From contig NZ_NUOT01000008.1 of NCBI RefSeq assembly GCF_002584535.1, positions 62,001-126,000 on the forward strand: 64,000 nucleotides of DNA, given 5' to 3'. The translations under genes and the position numbers were made by a program. The DNA comes from Bacillus cereus (GTDB lineage: Bacteria > Bacillota > Bacilli > Bacillales > Bacillaceae_G). The notes beneath the pieces are model-generated. The model saw nothing but the letters and a program-made list of their open reading frames with translations. It did not search any database and was not told the DNA's origin. Shown here piece by piece: positions 49,216-59,170 of the stretch (its first letter is position 1; the number at the start of each line of letters is the position of its first letter).

Positions 49216-50118
49216 TTAATAGTTTTTACAAGTTTCAAATAATCCCTTTTCTTTTAAAACAGAGATTAAAGTTTCACCCATAACAGCTGGTGTTTCAGCA
49301 ACTTTGATACCACAAGCTTCCATTGTTTTAATTTTTTCAGCAGCTGTACCTTTTCCACCAGAAATAATGGCACCAGCATGGCCCATACGTTTCCCTGCAG
49401 GCGCTGTTTGACCACCGATAAATCCAACAACAGGTTTTGTCATATTTGCTTTTACCCACTCAGCAGCTTCTTCTTCTGCTGTTCCACCGATTTCACCAAT
49501 CATAATAACAGCATGTGTTTCCTCATCTTCATTAAACGCTTTTAACGCATCGATAAAGTCTGTACCATTAACAGGGTCACCACCGATACCTACAGCAGTT
49601 GATTGACCAATGCCCTCTTGTGTTAATTGATGTACAGCTTCATATGTCAATGTACCAGATCGAGATACAATACCTACATGACCTTTTTTATGAATATATC
49701 CTGGCATAATCCCAATCTTACATTCATCAGGTGTAATTACACCCGGGCAGTTCGGTCCAAGTAAACGTGTCTGTTTACCTACCATATATTTTTTTACTTT
49801 TACCATATCTAATACAGGGATTCCTTCTGTAATACATACTACTAAATCAATCTCTGCATCAACAGCTTCCATAATTGCATCAGCCGCAAAAGCGGGTGGA
49901 ACGTATACAACTGAAGCGTTTGCGCCCGTTGCTTTTACAGCATCTTCTACTGTATTAAAGACAGGTACGCCTTCAATTGCAGTGCCACCCTTACCAGGTG
50001 TTACACCACCGACAATTTTCGTACCGTATTCAATCATTTGCTTTGTATGGAATAAACCTTGTGAACCCGTAATACCTTGTACAATAACTTTTGTATCTTT
50101 ATTAACTAATACGCTCAT
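49216..50118 (-). CDS. sucD: Succinyl-CoA synthetase alpha subunit
   Basis: SucD binds CoA and carries the phosphohistidine of succinyl-CoA synthetase (TCA cycle). The 300 residues have the N-terminal CoA-binding motif [25 protein letters not shown] (about 122), [16 protein letters not shown] and the phospho-His in [18 protein letters not shown] (about 246-263). Full length; 20 bp after sucC. Confidence 0.98.
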   Translation of the reverse strand: MSVLVNKDTKVIVQGITGSQGLFHTKQMIEYGTKIVGGVTPGKGGTAIEGVPVFNTVEDAVKATGANASVVYVPPAFAADAIMEAVDAEIDLVVCITEGIPVLDMVKVKKYMVGKQTRLLGPNCPGVITPDECKIGIMPGYIHKKGHVGIVSRSGTLTYEAVHQLTQEGIGQSTAVGIGGDPVNGTDFIDALKAFNEDEETHAVIMIGEIGGTAEEEAAEWVKANMTKPVVGFIGGQTAPAGKRMGHAGAIISGGKGTAAEKIKTMEACGIKVAETPAVMGETLISVLKEKGLFETCKNY

Positions 50119-50137
50119 TTTTCTCCCCCGCTTTCTA

Positions 50138-51298
50138 TTAGCCCACTAGTGAAACAATTTTTTGTGCACCGTCTGCCATAGATTCTGCTGCAACAATATT
50201 TAAACCAGATTCATTTAAAATCTTCTTCCCTAATTCAACATTTGTACCTTCAAGACGAACAACAAGTGGTAATTCAAGACCTACTTGTTTCGTTGCTTCA
50301 ATAACACCTTCTGCGATTACGTCACATTTCATAATGCCACCAAAAATGTTAACGAAAATACCTTTTACATTTTTGTCAGAAAGAATAATTTTGAAAGCTT
50401 CTGTTACTTTTTCAGCTGTAGCACCGCCACCAACATCTAAGAAGTTAGCTGGATCACCATGATAATGTTTAATGATATCCATTGTTGCCATTGCTAACCC
50501 TGCACCATTTACCATACAACCAATATTTCCATCTAAAGGAATATAGTTTAAGTCATATTTAGAAGCTTCGATTTCTTTTGGATCTTCTTCTTCAAGATCA
50601 CGAAGTTCTAAAATATCTTTATGACGATATAATGCATTAGAATCAAAGTTTAATTTTGCATCTAATGCCATTACTTTCCCGTCACCTGTTGTAACAAGTG
50701 GATTGATTTCTGCAATAGAACAATCTTTTTCGATATAAGCACGATATAAGCCCATCATAAACTTCACAGCTTGTCCTACAAGCTCATTTGGAATATTGAT
50801 GTTAAATGCAATGCGGCGTGCTTGGAAGCCTTGCAGACCTACTGCTGGATCGATATACTCTTTAAAGATTTTTTCTGGTGTTTTCTCTGCTACTTCTTCA
50901 ATTTCTGTGCCGCCTTCTTCAGAAGCCATTAGAACAACTTGAGAAGTCGCACGGTCTAAAACTAGACCAACATAATATTCTTTTTTAATATCGCAACCTT
51001 CTTCGATAAGTAAGCGTTTTACTTCCTTACCTTCAGGACCTGTTTGATGTGTAACAAGCGTAGTACCTAAAATACTTTCCGCATATGTACGAACTTCATC
51101 TAAATTTTTCGCAACTTTTACACCGCCAGCTTTGCCGCGTCCACCAGCGTGAATTTGCGCTTTCACTACACATACATCTGTTCCCAATTCTTTCGCTGCT
51201 TCTACAGCTTCTTCTACTGTAAAGGCAACTTTTCCGTTCGGAACGCTAACCCCATAGCTTCTAAGGACTGCCTTACCTTGGTACTCATGGATATTCAT
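50138..51298 (-). CDS. sucC: Succinyl-CoA synthetase beta subunit
   Basis: SucC supplies the ATP-grasp nucleotide-binding half of succinyl-CoA synthetase. Its 386 residues begin [17 protein letters not shown], contain [18 protein letters not shown] (about 46), [20 protein letters not shown] (about 197) and the C-terminal [27 protein letters not shown] precedes the ATG. A sigma-A-like promoter lies at 51369-51397, so sucCD is its own operon. Confidence 0.98.
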   Translation of the reverse strand: MNIHEYQGKAVLRSYGVSVPNGKVAFTVEEAVEAAKELGTDVCVVKAQIHAGGRGKAGGVKVAKNLDEVRTYAESILGTTLVTHQTGPEGKEVKRLLIEEGCDIKKEYYVGLVLDRATSQVVLMASEEGGTEIEEVAEKTPEKIFKEYIDPAVGLQGFQARRIAFNINIPNELVGQAVKFMMGLYRAYIEKDCSIAEINPLVTTGDGKVMALDAKLNFDSNALYRHKDILELRDLEEEDPKEIEASKYDLNYIPLDGNIGCMVNGAGLAMATMDIIKHYHGDPANFLDVGGGATAEKVTEAFKIILSDKNVKGIFVNIFGGIMKCDVIAEGVIEATKQVGLELPLVVRLEGTNVELGKKILNESGLNIVAAESMADGAQKIVSLVG

Positions 51299-51368
51299 GG
51301 TCCCATCCTCCCCTGTTTTCCTGTTTTACTCAAAAAGTTTTTTAATGTTTAAAAAACACTACATTGCC

Positions 51369-51397
51369 ATTGTATAAAATGATTGCCACGCTGTCTA
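51369..51397 (-). promoter_or_regulatory. Candidate promoter of sucCD
   Basis: On the minus strand TAGACA (51392-51397) and TACAAT (51369-51374) have 17-bp spacing, about 70 bp ahead of sucC. Confidence 0.45.
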
Positions 51398-51465
51398 CAA
51401 TAAAGTGTCAGAAAACTGAAATCGCTTTATTCTTTTTTGAAAATAGTAATGTTAATATGCGAAAA

Positions 51466-51500
51466 TAAAAAAATAAACTGTGAATTCACAGTTTATTTTT
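51466..51500 (-). terminator. Terminator after rnhB
   Basis: AAAAATAAACTGTG pairs perfectly with its complement around AATT, overlapping the end of rnhB. Confidence 0.88.
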
Positions 51501-52266
51501 CAATCATATCTTTAATCGGGGCAAATGTTTTTCGGTGTTCTTCTAATACACCATATGTTTCAATCGCTTGTAAGTGTTGTTTCGTTCCATACCCCATATG
51601 CTGTTCAAAACCATATTCAGGATGTTCCTTACCTAGCTCCTTCATCATACGATCACGTGTGACTTTCGCAATTATGGAAGCAGCCGAGATAGAAATACTT
51701 TTGGCATCTCCTTTAATAATAGACGTTTGTGGAATTTGAGTAGGAAGTTTCATTGCATCAATTAATAAATGATCTGGTGTACATGATAAATTCGCAATCG
51801 CATCTAACATTGCTCGTTTTGTTGCTTGATAAATATTTATCTCATCAATAACCTGAGGTGATACAATTCCAACACCAATCGCTATTGCCTTTTCTCTAAT
51901 TTCATTATAGAAACGCTCACGTTTCGCTTCACTTAGCTTTTTAGAGTCATTTAACCCTGGCACATAGAAATCCTCCGGAAGAACGACAGCAGCCGTAACA
52001 ACAGGCCCAGCTAGTGGTCCCCTCCCTACTTCATCAATCCCCGCAATATAGGAGAGCCCCCGTTCACGCAATGCTTGTTCATATTTAGACATCTCTAAAA
52101 ATTGCTCTCTTTCTTTTTGTACCAGTTCTTTTTGTTTATGCCATTTCACAATTAATTTTTGAACACCTTTTCGTTCATCTTGCGTCAACATTTGAAAACG
52201 TTCATCTTCTTCATTCGTAATCTCTTGTAGTATACTTTCCACTTCTTGTATCGTAATTTTTTGCAT
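51493..52266 (-). CDS. rnhB: Ribonuclease HII
   Basis: RNase HII removes RNA from RNA-DNA hybrids and single ribonucleotides from DNA. The 257 residues have a helical N-terminal extension (about 1-70) and the catalytic core with [19 protein letters not shown] (about 76, Asp-Glu pair), [16 protein letters not shown] and LLIDAMKLP (Asp). Full length. It follows rbgA by about 55 bp. Confidence 0.97.
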   Translation of the reverse strand: MQKITIQEVESILQEITNEEDERFQMLTQDERKGVQKLIVKWHKQKELVQKEREQFLEMSKYEQALRERGLSYIAGIDEVGRGPLAGPVVTAAVVLPEDFYVPGLNDSKKLSEAKRERFYNEIREKAIAIGVGIVSPQVIDEINIYQATKRAMLDAIANLSCTPDHLLIDAMKLPTQIPQTSIIKGDAKSISISAASIIAKVTRDRMMKELGKEHPEYGFEQHMGYGTKQHLQAIETYGVLEEHRKTFAPIKDMIEK

Positions 52267-52321
52267 TAGTGTACACTCCTTTTAAACATAACCAAAAAGA
52301 AAAGACGCACAAACGCACGTC

Positions 52322-53185
52322 TTATACCTCTTCTACAAATTCATCTGGTGTTTCAAATGTCATTTTTCCGAGTTTACCACCCCGAAGTTCTCGCAGAACA
52401 AGTTCTGATGTTTTATCATAATCAACAAGGCCACCGCCCATTAAACAGCCTCTGTTCTTTCCGATTGCATCAAATAATTCTACAATATCTTCTGGAATTA
52501 CATTTAATTTATAACGCTCTTGCAAACGTTCTGGGTAATATTTTTCCATAAAGCGAAGTGCATAAACCGCTACATCCTGCAAGTTTAAAATAGAGTCTTT
52601 AATTGCACCAGTCGTTGCAAGGCGAAGTCCTACTAACTCATCTTCAAATTTTGGCCATAAAATACCTGGCGTGTCTAACAGTTCCATCTCTTTACCCACT
52701 TTAATCCATTGTTGAGCTGTTGTAACACCTGGGCGATCGCCTGTTTTCGCGATGTTTTTCTTGGCTAATTTATTAATTAACGTAGATTTTCCAACGTTCG
52801 GAATCCCAACGATTAATGCGCGAATTGCTCTTGGTTTAATCCCTTTCGCAATCATTTTATCAAACTTTTCTTTTACAAGTACTTTACATGCTGCCGTAAT
52901 TTCTTTCATACCTTGTCCAGCTTGTGCATTAATTGAAATTGCTTTATGACCTCTCTCTTCAAAGTAAACAATCCATTGCTTAGTTAAACGATCATCTGCC
53001 ATATCAGCTTTATTTAAAACAACCAATCTTGGTTTATGTGTAATAATTTCATCAATCATCGGATTTCGGGAAGATAAAGGTAAACGAGCATCTACAAGTT
53101 CAATTACAACATCGATTAACTTTAACTTCTCTGTTACTTGGCGCCTCGCTTTTGCCATATGCCCTGGAAACCATTGGATTGCCAT
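52322..53185 (-). CDS. rbgA: Ribosome assembly GTPase RbgA (YlqF)
   Basis: RbgA is a circularly permuted GTPase needed for a late step of 50S assembly. The 287 residues show the permuted motif order: VLNKADMAD (G4, about 57), SINAQAGQG (G5), then [18 protein letters not shown] (G1, about 126), GVTTAQQWI (G2) and DTPGILWP (G3). The start [20 protein letters not shown] is conserved. Followed by rnhB, preceded by the signal peptidase. Confidence 0.96.
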   Translation of the reverse strand: MAIQWFPGHMAKARRQVTEKLKLIDVVIELVDARLPLSSRNPMIDEIITHKPRLVVLNKADMADDRLTKQWIVYFEERGHKAISINAQAGQGMKEITAACKVLVKEKFDKMIAKGIKPRAIRALIVGIPNVGKSTLINKLAKKNIAKTGDRPGVTTAQQWIKVGKEMELLDTPGILWPKFEDELVGLRLATTGAIKDSILNLQDVAVYALRFMEKYYPERLQERYKLNVIPEDIVELFDAIGKNRGCLMGGGLVDYDKTSELVLRELRGGKLGKMTFETPDEFVEEV

Positions 53186-53207
53186 GTTGCCACCTTCTTT
53201 TTCTCAT

Positions 53208-53759
53208 TTATTTCACAATACGTGCATCTTTTAATGGCCAATATAACGTATTCGCTTTCCCAATTACTTGGTCCATCGAAATCGTTCCAATGGTACGACT
53301 ATCTTTACTAAAACGACGATTGTCACCTAGTACAAATAATTGACCTTTTGGAACTGTTTTTTTACCTGTGATTTCTTCAAGTTTGAAATCATATGTAAGT
53401 GGTCCATCAGTAAGTTGTTTTTTCTGCTTGTCTAAATACGGTTCCTCATAAGGTTTTCCGTTAATATAGAGTTTATCATTACGATACTCAATCTCATCGC
53501 CTGGTAAGCCGATAACACGTTTAATATAATCTTTTTCCTCTGTCGCTCGGAATACAATGATATCAAAATGCTTCGGTTCTCCAATGTGATAGCCGATTTT
53601 ATTAACAATCATTCGATCACGGTCATGTAGCGTCGGTGACATTGATACGCCATCTACAAGAATCGGCGCAAAGAAAAACTGCCTAATGACACCAGCCAAC
53701 ACAACAGCAATCAAAATTGCTTTTATCCATTCCCAAAGGGAACTCTTCTCTTTCTTCAT
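53208..53759 (-). CDS. sipS: Type I signal peptidase
   Basis: This enzyme cuts signal peptides from exported proteins. The ATG at 53759 (MKKEKSSLWEWIKAILIAVV) after GGAGGGG gives 183 residues. It has one N-terminal membrane helix (about 13-30), the catalytic Ser in DGVSMSPTL (about 41), the Lys in DYIKRVIGLPGD (about 83) and LFVLGDNRRFSKDSR (about 145). It is a P-type (single-anchor) member; B. cereus genomes carry several, so the exact symbol sipS/lepB is a choice. It lies between rplS and rbgA. Confidence 0.93.
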   Translation of the reverse strand: MKKEKSSLWEWIKAILIAVVLAGVIRQFFFAPILVDGVSMSPTLHDRDRMIVNKIGYHIGEPKHFDIIVFRATEEKDYIKRVIGLPGDEIEYRNDKLYINGKPYEEPYLDKQKKQLTDGPLTYDFKLEEITGKKTVPKGQLFVLGDNRRFSKDSRTIGTISMDQVIGKANTLYWPLKDARIVK

Positions 53760-53824
53760 GCATTTCCCCTCCACAATTTTGTAAGCTGTCCGTATTATAT
53801 CAAAATTTCATATAGATTGGAAAA

Positions 53825-53853
53825 AGGGAGCTTGTGCATTTACAAGCTCCCAT
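53825..53853 (-). terminator. Terminator after rplS
   Basis: GGGAGCTTGT and ACAAGCTCCC pair perfectly; the minus-strand tail is TTTTTCC. Confidence 0.9.
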
Positions 53854-53860
53854 ACATGTC

Positions 53861-54205
53861 TTATCGAATTTCTTTAATACGTGCTGCTTTACCGCGAAGG
53901 TTACGTAAGTAGTATAACTTAGCACGACGTACTTTACCACGGCGAAGTACTTCGATTTTCGCGATTCTTGGTGTGTGAATTGGGAATGTACGTTCAACAC
54001 CTACACCGTAAGAAATCTTACGAACTGTGAACGTTTCACTAATTCCGCCACCACGACGTTTAATTACAACACCTTCAAAAAGCTGAATTCTCTCACGAGT
54101 ACCCTCAACTACTTTTACGTGTACACGTAAAGTGTCACCAGGACGGAATGAAGGTAGGTCAGTTTTTAATTGGCCTTTTGTAATTTCTGCGATTAATTGT
54201 TGCAT
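53861..54205 (-). CDS. rplS: 50S ribosomal protein L19
   Basis: L19 sits at the 30S-50S interface. ATG at 54205 after GGAGAG gives 114 residues; an in-frame TTG at 54211 is closer to the site and less likely. Motifs are [40 protein letters not shown] and the basic tail [19 protein letters not shown]. It has its own promoter and an ~85-nt leader, separate from trmD. Confidence 0.98.
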   Translation of the reverse strand: MQQLIAEITKGQLKTDLPSFRPGDTLRVHVKVVEGTRERIQLFEGVVIKRRGGGISETFTVRKISYGVGVERTFPIHTPRIAKIEVLRRGKVRRAKLYYLRNLRGKAARIKEIR

Positions 54206-54298
54206 ATTCAATTCTCTCCTTTAAACAGATGCTCTTATAAAGTCATTAATAAATTACAGCGGAACATCGTTAATACGGCTACTGCTTTCAGTAGCACA
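54206..54298 (-). promoter_or_regulatory. rplS leader RNA, candidate L19 leader
   Basis: The untranslated lead can form a stem GTGCTACTG/CAGTAGC (about 54274-54297) and has a second pairing potential near GCGGAACATC. In B. subtilis an L19 leader motif is known at this place. I cannot verify the consensus by eye. Confidence 0.35.
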
Positions 54299-54304
54299 AA
54301 TGTT

Positions 54305-54333
54305 ATAATAGCACATTGCTAGGCCTGTTGCAA
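54305..54333 (-). promoter_or_regulatory. Sigma-A promoter of rplS
   Basis: On the minus strand TTGCAA (54328-54333) and TATTAT (54305-54310) are 17 bp apart. It lies downstream of the trmD stop, so L19 is transcribed independently. Confidence 0.6.
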
Positions 54334-54352
54334 TAGAAAATATATGCAGCTG

Positions 54353-55087
54353 TTATTGTTCTTCTTTAATCTGCTCAAGCCATTTTTCTTCTTGCTTTGA
54401 CAACTCACGTTCTTCAAGTAAATCCGGTCTACGCGTATATGTGCGGCGCAATGATTCCTTATGACGCCATTCTTCAATATTCTTATGATTTCCTGACATG
54501 AGTACATCCGGTACCTTCATACCACGAAAATCGCCTGGACGTGTATAATGTGGATGTTCCAATAAGCCCGTACTAAAAGAATCTTCCACTTGTGAGTTTT
54601 GATTTCCAAGCACTCCTGGCAAAAGACGCACAACACTATCCGTAATAACCATAGATGCTAATTCTCCACCCGTTAACACATAATCACCAATAGAAATCTC
54701 ATCTGTTACAAGATGTTCGCGAATCCGTTCATCATATCCTTCATAATGACCACACACAAAAATAACATGTTCTTCCCCAGCAAGCTCTTCTGCCTTTTTC
54801 TGGGTAAATCGTTCTCCTTGCGGGCACATTAATACAACTCTTGGTTTACATTCTGTTTCTTTCGTTAATTCTTCTACAGCATCAAAAATGGGTTGCGGAG
54901 TTAAAACCATACCTGCACCTCCGCCGTACGGATAATCATCCACACTGTTATGCTTACTTGTTGTATAGTCACGGAAATTTACAACCCTCAGCTTAACTGC
55001 TTCTTTTTCTTGCGCTTTTTTTAAAATTGAAGATCCAAATACACCAGTGAACATATCTGGAAATAATGTTAAAATATCAATTTTCAT
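54353..55087 (-). CDS. trmD: tRNA (guanine-37-N1) methyltransferase
   Basis: TrmD methylates G37 next to the anticodon and prevents frameshifting. The 244-residue SPOUT protein has the start [25 protein letters not shown] (about 50), [14 protein letters not shown] (about 108) and the knot [20 protein letters not shown] (about 130). Full length. It begins at the last base of the rimM stop region (1-bp overlap). Confidence 0.98.
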   Translation of the reverse strand: MKIDILTLFPDMFTGVFGSSILKKAQEKEAVKLRVVNFRDYTTSKHNSVDDYPYGGGAGMVLTPQPIFDAVEELTKETECKPRVVLMCPQGERFTQKKAEELAGEEHVIFVCGHYEGYDERIREHLVTDEISIGDYVLTGGELASMVITDSVVRLLPGVLGNQNSQVEDSFSTGLLEHPHYTRPGDFRGMKVPDVLMSGNHKNIEEWRHKESLRRTYTRRPDLLEERELSKQEEKWLEQIKEEQ

Positions 55088-55602
55088 TATAGCAATCCTT
55101 CCATCACATGAATGGTTACTAGTTTATTTTCGATGTTAACTTGCAGTACAACATCATCAATATATGGAATTAAAAGATCTTGTCCTTTTGGACGTTTAAT
55201 TACCCATACATCATTTGCACCAGGAGATAGAATTTCTTTTATCGTCCCTAACGCCTCTCCATCCTCTGTTACAACTTTACAACCAATAATTTCATGGTAA
55301 TAATACTCACCTTCAGCAAGTTCACCTAATTGATCTTCTGGTACTTTTAATAGAGACCCTTTAAATTTCTCTACTTCATCCACGTTGTTATATCCTTCAA
55401 ATGTCAATAAATCAAATGTTTTATGTTGACGATGAGAAGTGATTTTTACCGGAAGCGGTTCCGCTCCTTTATCGCTCCATATGTATAGTGTATTCCCTAC
55501 CTGATATCGTTCTTCTGGAAAATCAGTACGAGAAATGACACGAATTTCTCCTCTAACACCATGAGTATTTACAATTTTTCCTACGTTAAACCATTTTGTC
55601 AT
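55087..55602 (-). CDS. rimM: 16S rRNA processing protein RimM
   Basis: RimM binds S19 and helps mature the 30S head. ATG at 55602 ([20 protein letters not shown]), 10 nt after AGGGGTGA, gives 171 residues; the longer frame to 55668 adds unrelated sequence. The RimM N-terminal barrel (about 1-90) is followed by a PRC-barrel domain (about 95-171, from [11 protein letters not shown] to VHVMEGLL). Coupled to trmD. Confidence 0.96.
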   Translation of the reverse strand: MTKWFNVGKIVNTHGVRGEIRVISRTDFPEERYQVGNTLYIWSDKGAEPLPVKITSHRQHKTFDLLTFEGYNNVDEVEKFKGSLLKVPEDQLGELAEGEYYYHEIIGCKVVTEDGEALGTIKEILSPGANDVWVIKRPKGQDLLIPYIDDVVLQVNIENKLVTIHVMEGLL

Positions 55603-55722
55603 AAACAGCATGTCACCCCTGTTTTCTATATAATTTAAGCATCTCCATTCCATATGTAGAACATGCAACTTCTCTTAAAATGTTAAAAAAGGGAGAGGAA
55701 TAGATCCTCGCCCTTTTCATAT

Positions 55723-55956
55723 TTATTGAATTTCCAGTGTAACTTTTTCATGATTATGATGTCCCACTGAATACAAGAGCATTCGAATTGCTTTCGCAAC
55801 TCGCCCTTGCTTTCCAATGACTTTTCCAACATCCTTAGGATGTACGGTTAATCGATATTTTATCTCTCCGTTGCAAAGTTCCTGTGTAACCTTTACATCT
55901 TCAGGATGATCTACAAGAGGCTTGACGATCGTTACGATTAACCCTTTCATAGCCAT
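55723..55956 (-). CDS. khpA: KH-domain RNA-binding protein KhpA
   Basis: The 77-residue protein (YlqC family) is a single KH domain with the GKVIGKQGRVAKAIRMLL loop (GxxG at GKQG). KhpA pairs with KhpB in streptococci and others, where the two affect cell size and RNA metabolism. GAGGTA lies next to the ATG at 55956; an ATG two codons later (55950) has better spacing and would give 75 residues. It lies between rpsP and rimM as usual. Confidence 0.93.
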   Translation of the reverse strand: MAMKGLIVTIVKPLVDHPEDVKVTQELCNGEIKYRLTVHPKDVGKVIGKQGRVAKAIRMLLYSVGHHNHEKVTLEIQ

Positions 55957-55964
55957 TACCTCAA

Positions 55965-56237
55965 TTACTTACCTTGTTTAGATAAGTGGAATTTCTCCAT
56001 AATGCCTTGGCTAGAGAAAAGATTACGAACTGTATCAGATGGTTTCGCACCGTTTCCTAACCATTTTAATGCTGCTTCTTCGTTGATTTTCACTTCAGCT
56101 GGTTGAGCAACTGGATTGTAAGTACCGATTTCCTCGATGAAACGTCCGTCACGAGGAGAACGAGAATCTGCAACAACTACACGATAGAAAGGAGTCTTTT
56201 TAGCTCCCATACGTTTTAAACGAATTTTAACTGCCAT
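55965..56237 (-). CDS. rpsP: 30S ribosomal protein S16
   Basis: S16 stabilises the 5' domain of 16S rRNA during assembly. Its 90 residues are complete: the start [20 protein letters not shown] and the [19 protein letters not shown] motif are strongly conserved. AGGTGC lies upstream of the ATG. It follows ffh, with about 100 bp between. Confidence 0.98.
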   Translation of the reverse strand: MAVKIRLKRMGAKKTPFYRVVVADSRSPRDGRFIEEIGTYNPVAQPAEVKINEEAALKWLGNGAKPSDTVRNLFSSQGIMEKFHLSKQGK

Positions 56238-56338
56238 TTATAAAGCACCTCCGAATTTATTTCACACAGATAATTATATTAGCAAAAAGACTATTGCTTT
56301 GTAAAGTATTTTTTCTTAACAGAGCCATCTTTTTTTCC

Positions 56339-57688
56339 TTACATAAATGGAAACTTCAATCCACCTAGTCCTTTTTTCTTACCTTTTTGCATGCCTGTCA
56401 TCGTCTTCATCATTTTTTTCATATCTTCAAACTGTTTCAATAGACGATTGATTTCTTGTACGGTTGTACCGCTACCTTTGGCAATGCGTTTTTTACGACT
56501 AGCATTGATTATTTCCGGTTGTTCGCGTTCTACTTTTGTCATAGAACGGATAATAGCTTCAATATGCCCAATTTGCTTTTCATCAACTTGTGCATTTTTC
56601 AGCCCTTTGATTTTATTTGCACCTGGAAGCATCCCTAGCAATTCATCAAGCGGTCCAAGTTGACGCACTTGTCCAAGTTGCTCAAGGAAATCATCAAGTG
56701 TAAACGAAAGCGTACGCATTTTTTGCTCAAGTTCTTTTGCTTTTTCTTCATCAACTGTGGCTTGCGCCTTTTCAATTAATGTTAGAACGTCACCCATCCC
56801 TAAAATACGAGATGCCATACGTTCAGGATGGAATGCTTCAAGTGCATCTAACTTTTCGCCCATACCAGCAAATTTAATTGGTGTGTTTGTTACTGCTTTA
56901 ATAGATAATGCTGCACCACCGCGCGTATCACCATCTAATTTTGTTAATACAACACCTGTTAAACCTAACTGTTCATGGAAGCTTTGTGCAACATTGACCG
57001 CATCTTGTCCTGTCATCGCATCGACAACCAGGAAAATTTCATCCGGCTTAGCAACTTCTTTTACTTTCGCTAATTCATCCATTAGTTCTTCATCAATATG
57101 CAGACGACCTGCTGTATCGATTAAAACATAATCATGATGATCTTCTTTTGCTTTTGCAATCGCTTGTTTTGCAATTTCAACAGGACTTACTTGATCTCCT
57201 AATGAGAATACAGGCATATCCAATTGCTTTCCTAGTGTTTCAAGCTGTTTAATCGCTGCTGGACGGTAAATATCAGCTGCAACAAGCATTGGTTTACGAT
57301 TATGCTTTTTACGAAGCAAATTCGCAAGTTTACCTGTCGTTGTTGTTTTACCTGCTCCTTGAAGTCCAACCATCATAATAACAGTTGGAGGCTTATTAGC
57401 GACAGCAATTTTACTTTGCTCTCCACCCATAAGTTCTGTCAGTTCTTCCTGTACAACTTTAATTACTTGTTGTCCAGGTGTCAAACTCTTCATCACATCT
57501 TGTCCGACAGCACGCTCAGACACACGCTTTACAAAATCTTTTACTACTTTAAAGTTAACATCCGCTTCTAAAAGAGCTAGACGAACTTCTCTCATCATTT
57601 CTTTTACATCGGCTTCGGAAACTTTTCCTTTGCCGCGGATTTTTTGCATCGTCTGTTGAAGTCGGTCGGCTAATCCCTCAAATGCCAT
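56339..57688 (-). CDS. ffh: Signal recognition particle protein Ffh
   Basis: Ffh binds signal sequences and, with SRP RNA and FtsY, targets proteins to the membrane. The 449 residues have an N domain (about 1-85), the G domain with GLQGAGKTTTTGKLANLL (about 106), DTAGRLHID (about 190) and TKLDGDTRGGAA (about 245), and a C-terminal Met-rich M domain (about 300-430). Full length. ylxM, which stimulates it, lies 12 bp upstream. Confidence 0.98.
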   Translation of the reverse strand: MAFEGLADRLQQTMQKIRGKGKVSEADVKEMMREVRLALLEADVNFKVVKDFVKRVSERAVGQDVMKSLTPGQQVIKVVQEELTELMGGEQSKIAVANKPPTVIMMVGLQGAGKTTTTGKLANLLRKKHNRKPMLVAADIYRPAAIKQLETLGKQLDMPVFSLGDQVSPVEIAKQAIAKAKEDHHDYVLIDTAGRLHIDEELMDELAKVKEVAKPDEIFLVVDAMTGQDAVNVAQSFHEQLGLTGVVLTKLDGDTRGGAALSIKAVTNTPIKFAGMGEKLDALEAFHPERMASRILGMGDVLTLIEKAQATVDEEKAKELEQKMRTLSFTLDDFLEQLGQVRQLGPLDELLGMLPGANKIKGLKNAQVDEKQIGHIEAIIRSMTKVEREQPEIINASRKKRIAKGSGTTVQEINRLLKQFEDMKKMMKTMTGMQKGKKKGLGGLKFPFM

Positions 57689-57700
57689 ATTGCCGCCCTC

Positions 57701-58033
57701 CTAATCTAATTTTTCGATAGCTTCAACAACTTGTTTCATTTCTTCATTCACATGCTCTTCTTCGCCGATTAGCTGTTTTAGCTTTGCAACAAGTCGCTTT
57801 CGCTCTTGAAACTTTTGAAGTAATACTAATTTTTCTTCATATTCTTCAAGCATCGCTTCAGTCCGTTTAATGTTATCATACACTGCTTGGCGACTCACAT
57901 CAAATTCTTCCGCAATTTCACCAAGAGATAAATCATCTAAATAATAAAGCGACATATAACTTCTTTGTTTTTGCGTTAACAACGATTGGTAAAAATCAAA
58001 CAAATAATTCATTCTCGTTGTTTTTTCGAGCAT
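57701..58033 (-). CDS. ylxM: SRP-associated helix-turn-helix protein YlxM
   Basis: The 110-residue protein has a sigma-70 region 4-like HTH ([20 protein letters not shown], about 31-50) and a charged coiled-coil end. YlxM proteins bind SRP and are needed for its full activity in several species. The gene stands ahead of ffh and behind a good sigma-A promoter at 58076-58104. Confidence 0.94.
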   Translation of the reverse strand: MLEKTTRMNYLFDFYQSLLTQKQRSYMSLYYLDDLSLGEIAEEFDVSRQAVYDNIKRTEAMLEEYEEKLVLLQKFQERKRLVAKLKQLIGEEEHVNEEMKQVVEAIEKLD

Positions 58034-58075
58034 GTTGGATCATCCTTTGTTAAGTGATTTCCCTTTACATGGATT

Positions 58076-58104
58076 AGTTTACATGGAGTCTAAAAGAGTG
58101 TCAA
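58076..58104 (-). promoter_or_regulatory. Sigma-A promoter of the ylxM-ffh group
   Basis: On the minus strand TTGACA (58099-58104) and TAAACT (58076-58081) are exactly 17 bp apart, about 40 bp before ylxM. Confidence 0.65.
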
Positions 58105-58134
58105 GTTTTTTTCTTAACATCCTATATTTTTTAT

Positions 58135-58163
58135 AAAAAAGAAGCGATAACACCGCTTCTTCC
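58135..58163 (-). terminator. Terminator after ftsY
   Basis: GAAGCGGTG and its partner ATCGCTTC form the stem; TTTTTTATAAAA follows on the minus strand. Confidence 0.85.
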
Positions 58164-58166
58164 ACT

Positions 58167-59156
58167 TTATATTTCTTCTTTTTCTACTAAATTTGCAAAT
58201 AAACCATACACATATTGTTCTGGATCAAATTGTTGTAAGTCGTCCATTTGTTCTCCAAGCCCAACAAATTTCACTGGTACGTCCATCTCATTACGAATTG
58301 CTAATACAATACCACCTTTAGCCGTTCCGTCTAATTTTGTTAAAACAATACCTGTAACATTTGTTGCTTCACGGAATGTTTTTGCTTGACTTAAACCATT
58401 TTGTCCAGTCGTTGCATCAATGACAAGCAACACTTCATGAGGAGCACCTGGAATTTCACGCTCAATGACACGTTTTACTTTTTCTAACTCTTTCATTAAG
58501 TTCACTTTATTTTGCAGGCGTCCTGCTGTATCACATAGCAAGACATCTGCTTTACGCGCTTTTGCAGCTTGAACTGCATCATACATAACAGCTGCTGGAT
58601 CAGAACCAGATCCTTGTTTAATTACTTCCACACCAACACGCTCTCCCCATACTTCTAGCTGTTCAATCGCTCCTGCACGGAACGTATCTCCTGCTGCTAA
58701 TAGGACAGACTTGCCTTCTGATTTAAACTTATGAGCCATTTTACCAATTGTTGTCGTTTTCCCAACACCATTAACACCAACAAATAAAATAACCGTTAAT
58801 TGATCTTGTTGCATATTCAGTTCATTACTGAAGTCCTTATCACCTTTGTAAATCCCTACTAATTTTTCAGAAATAACAGCTTGTACTTCTTTTGGATCTT
58901 GAATATTACGACGTTGTACTTCTTCCTTCAGCTGATCGATAAGCTCCATTACAGTTGTAATACCAACATCTGCACCAATTAAAATCTCTTCTAATTCTTC
59001 AAAGAAATCCTCATCAACTTTACGATAACGATATACTAGATCATTTACTTTATCCGCAAATGAATTTCTTGTTTTTTCTAATCCTTGCTTAAATTTTTCA
59101 GTTACAGTATCTGTTTGCTTTGAAATCTTTTCTTTTAATTTTTTAAAGAAACTCAT
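58167..59156 (-). CDS. ftsY: Signal recognition particle receptor FtsY
   Basis: FtsY docks the SRP-ribosome complex at the membrane. ATG at 59156 (MSFFKKLKEKISKQ), 9 nt after AGGAAGG, gives 329 residues; the ATG at 59165 touches the site. It has the N domain (about 15-95) and G domain with GVNGVGKTTTIGKMA (about 129), DTAGRLQNKVNLM (about 210) and TKLDGTAKGGI (about 270). The acidic N-terminal domain of E. coli is missing, as in other Bacillus. It follows smc closely. Confidence 0.97.
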   Translation of the reverse strand: MSFFKKLKEKISKQTDTVTEKFKQGLEKTRNSFADKVNDLVYRYRKVDEDFFEELEEILIGADVGITTVMELIDQLKEEVQRRNIQDPKEVQAVISEKLVGIYKGDKDFSNELNMQQDQLTVILFVGVNGVGKTTTIGKMAHKFKSEGKSVLLAAGDTFRAGAIEQLEVWGERVGVEVIKQGSGSDPAAVMYDAVQAAKARKADVLLCDTAGRLQNKVNLMKELEKVKRVIEREIPGAPHEVLLVIDATTGQNGLSQAKTFREATNVTGIVLTKLDGTAKGGIVLAIRNEMDVPVKFVGLGEQMDDLQQFDPEQYVYGLFANLVEKEEI

Positions 59157-59170
59157 TCTTCTCATCCTTC

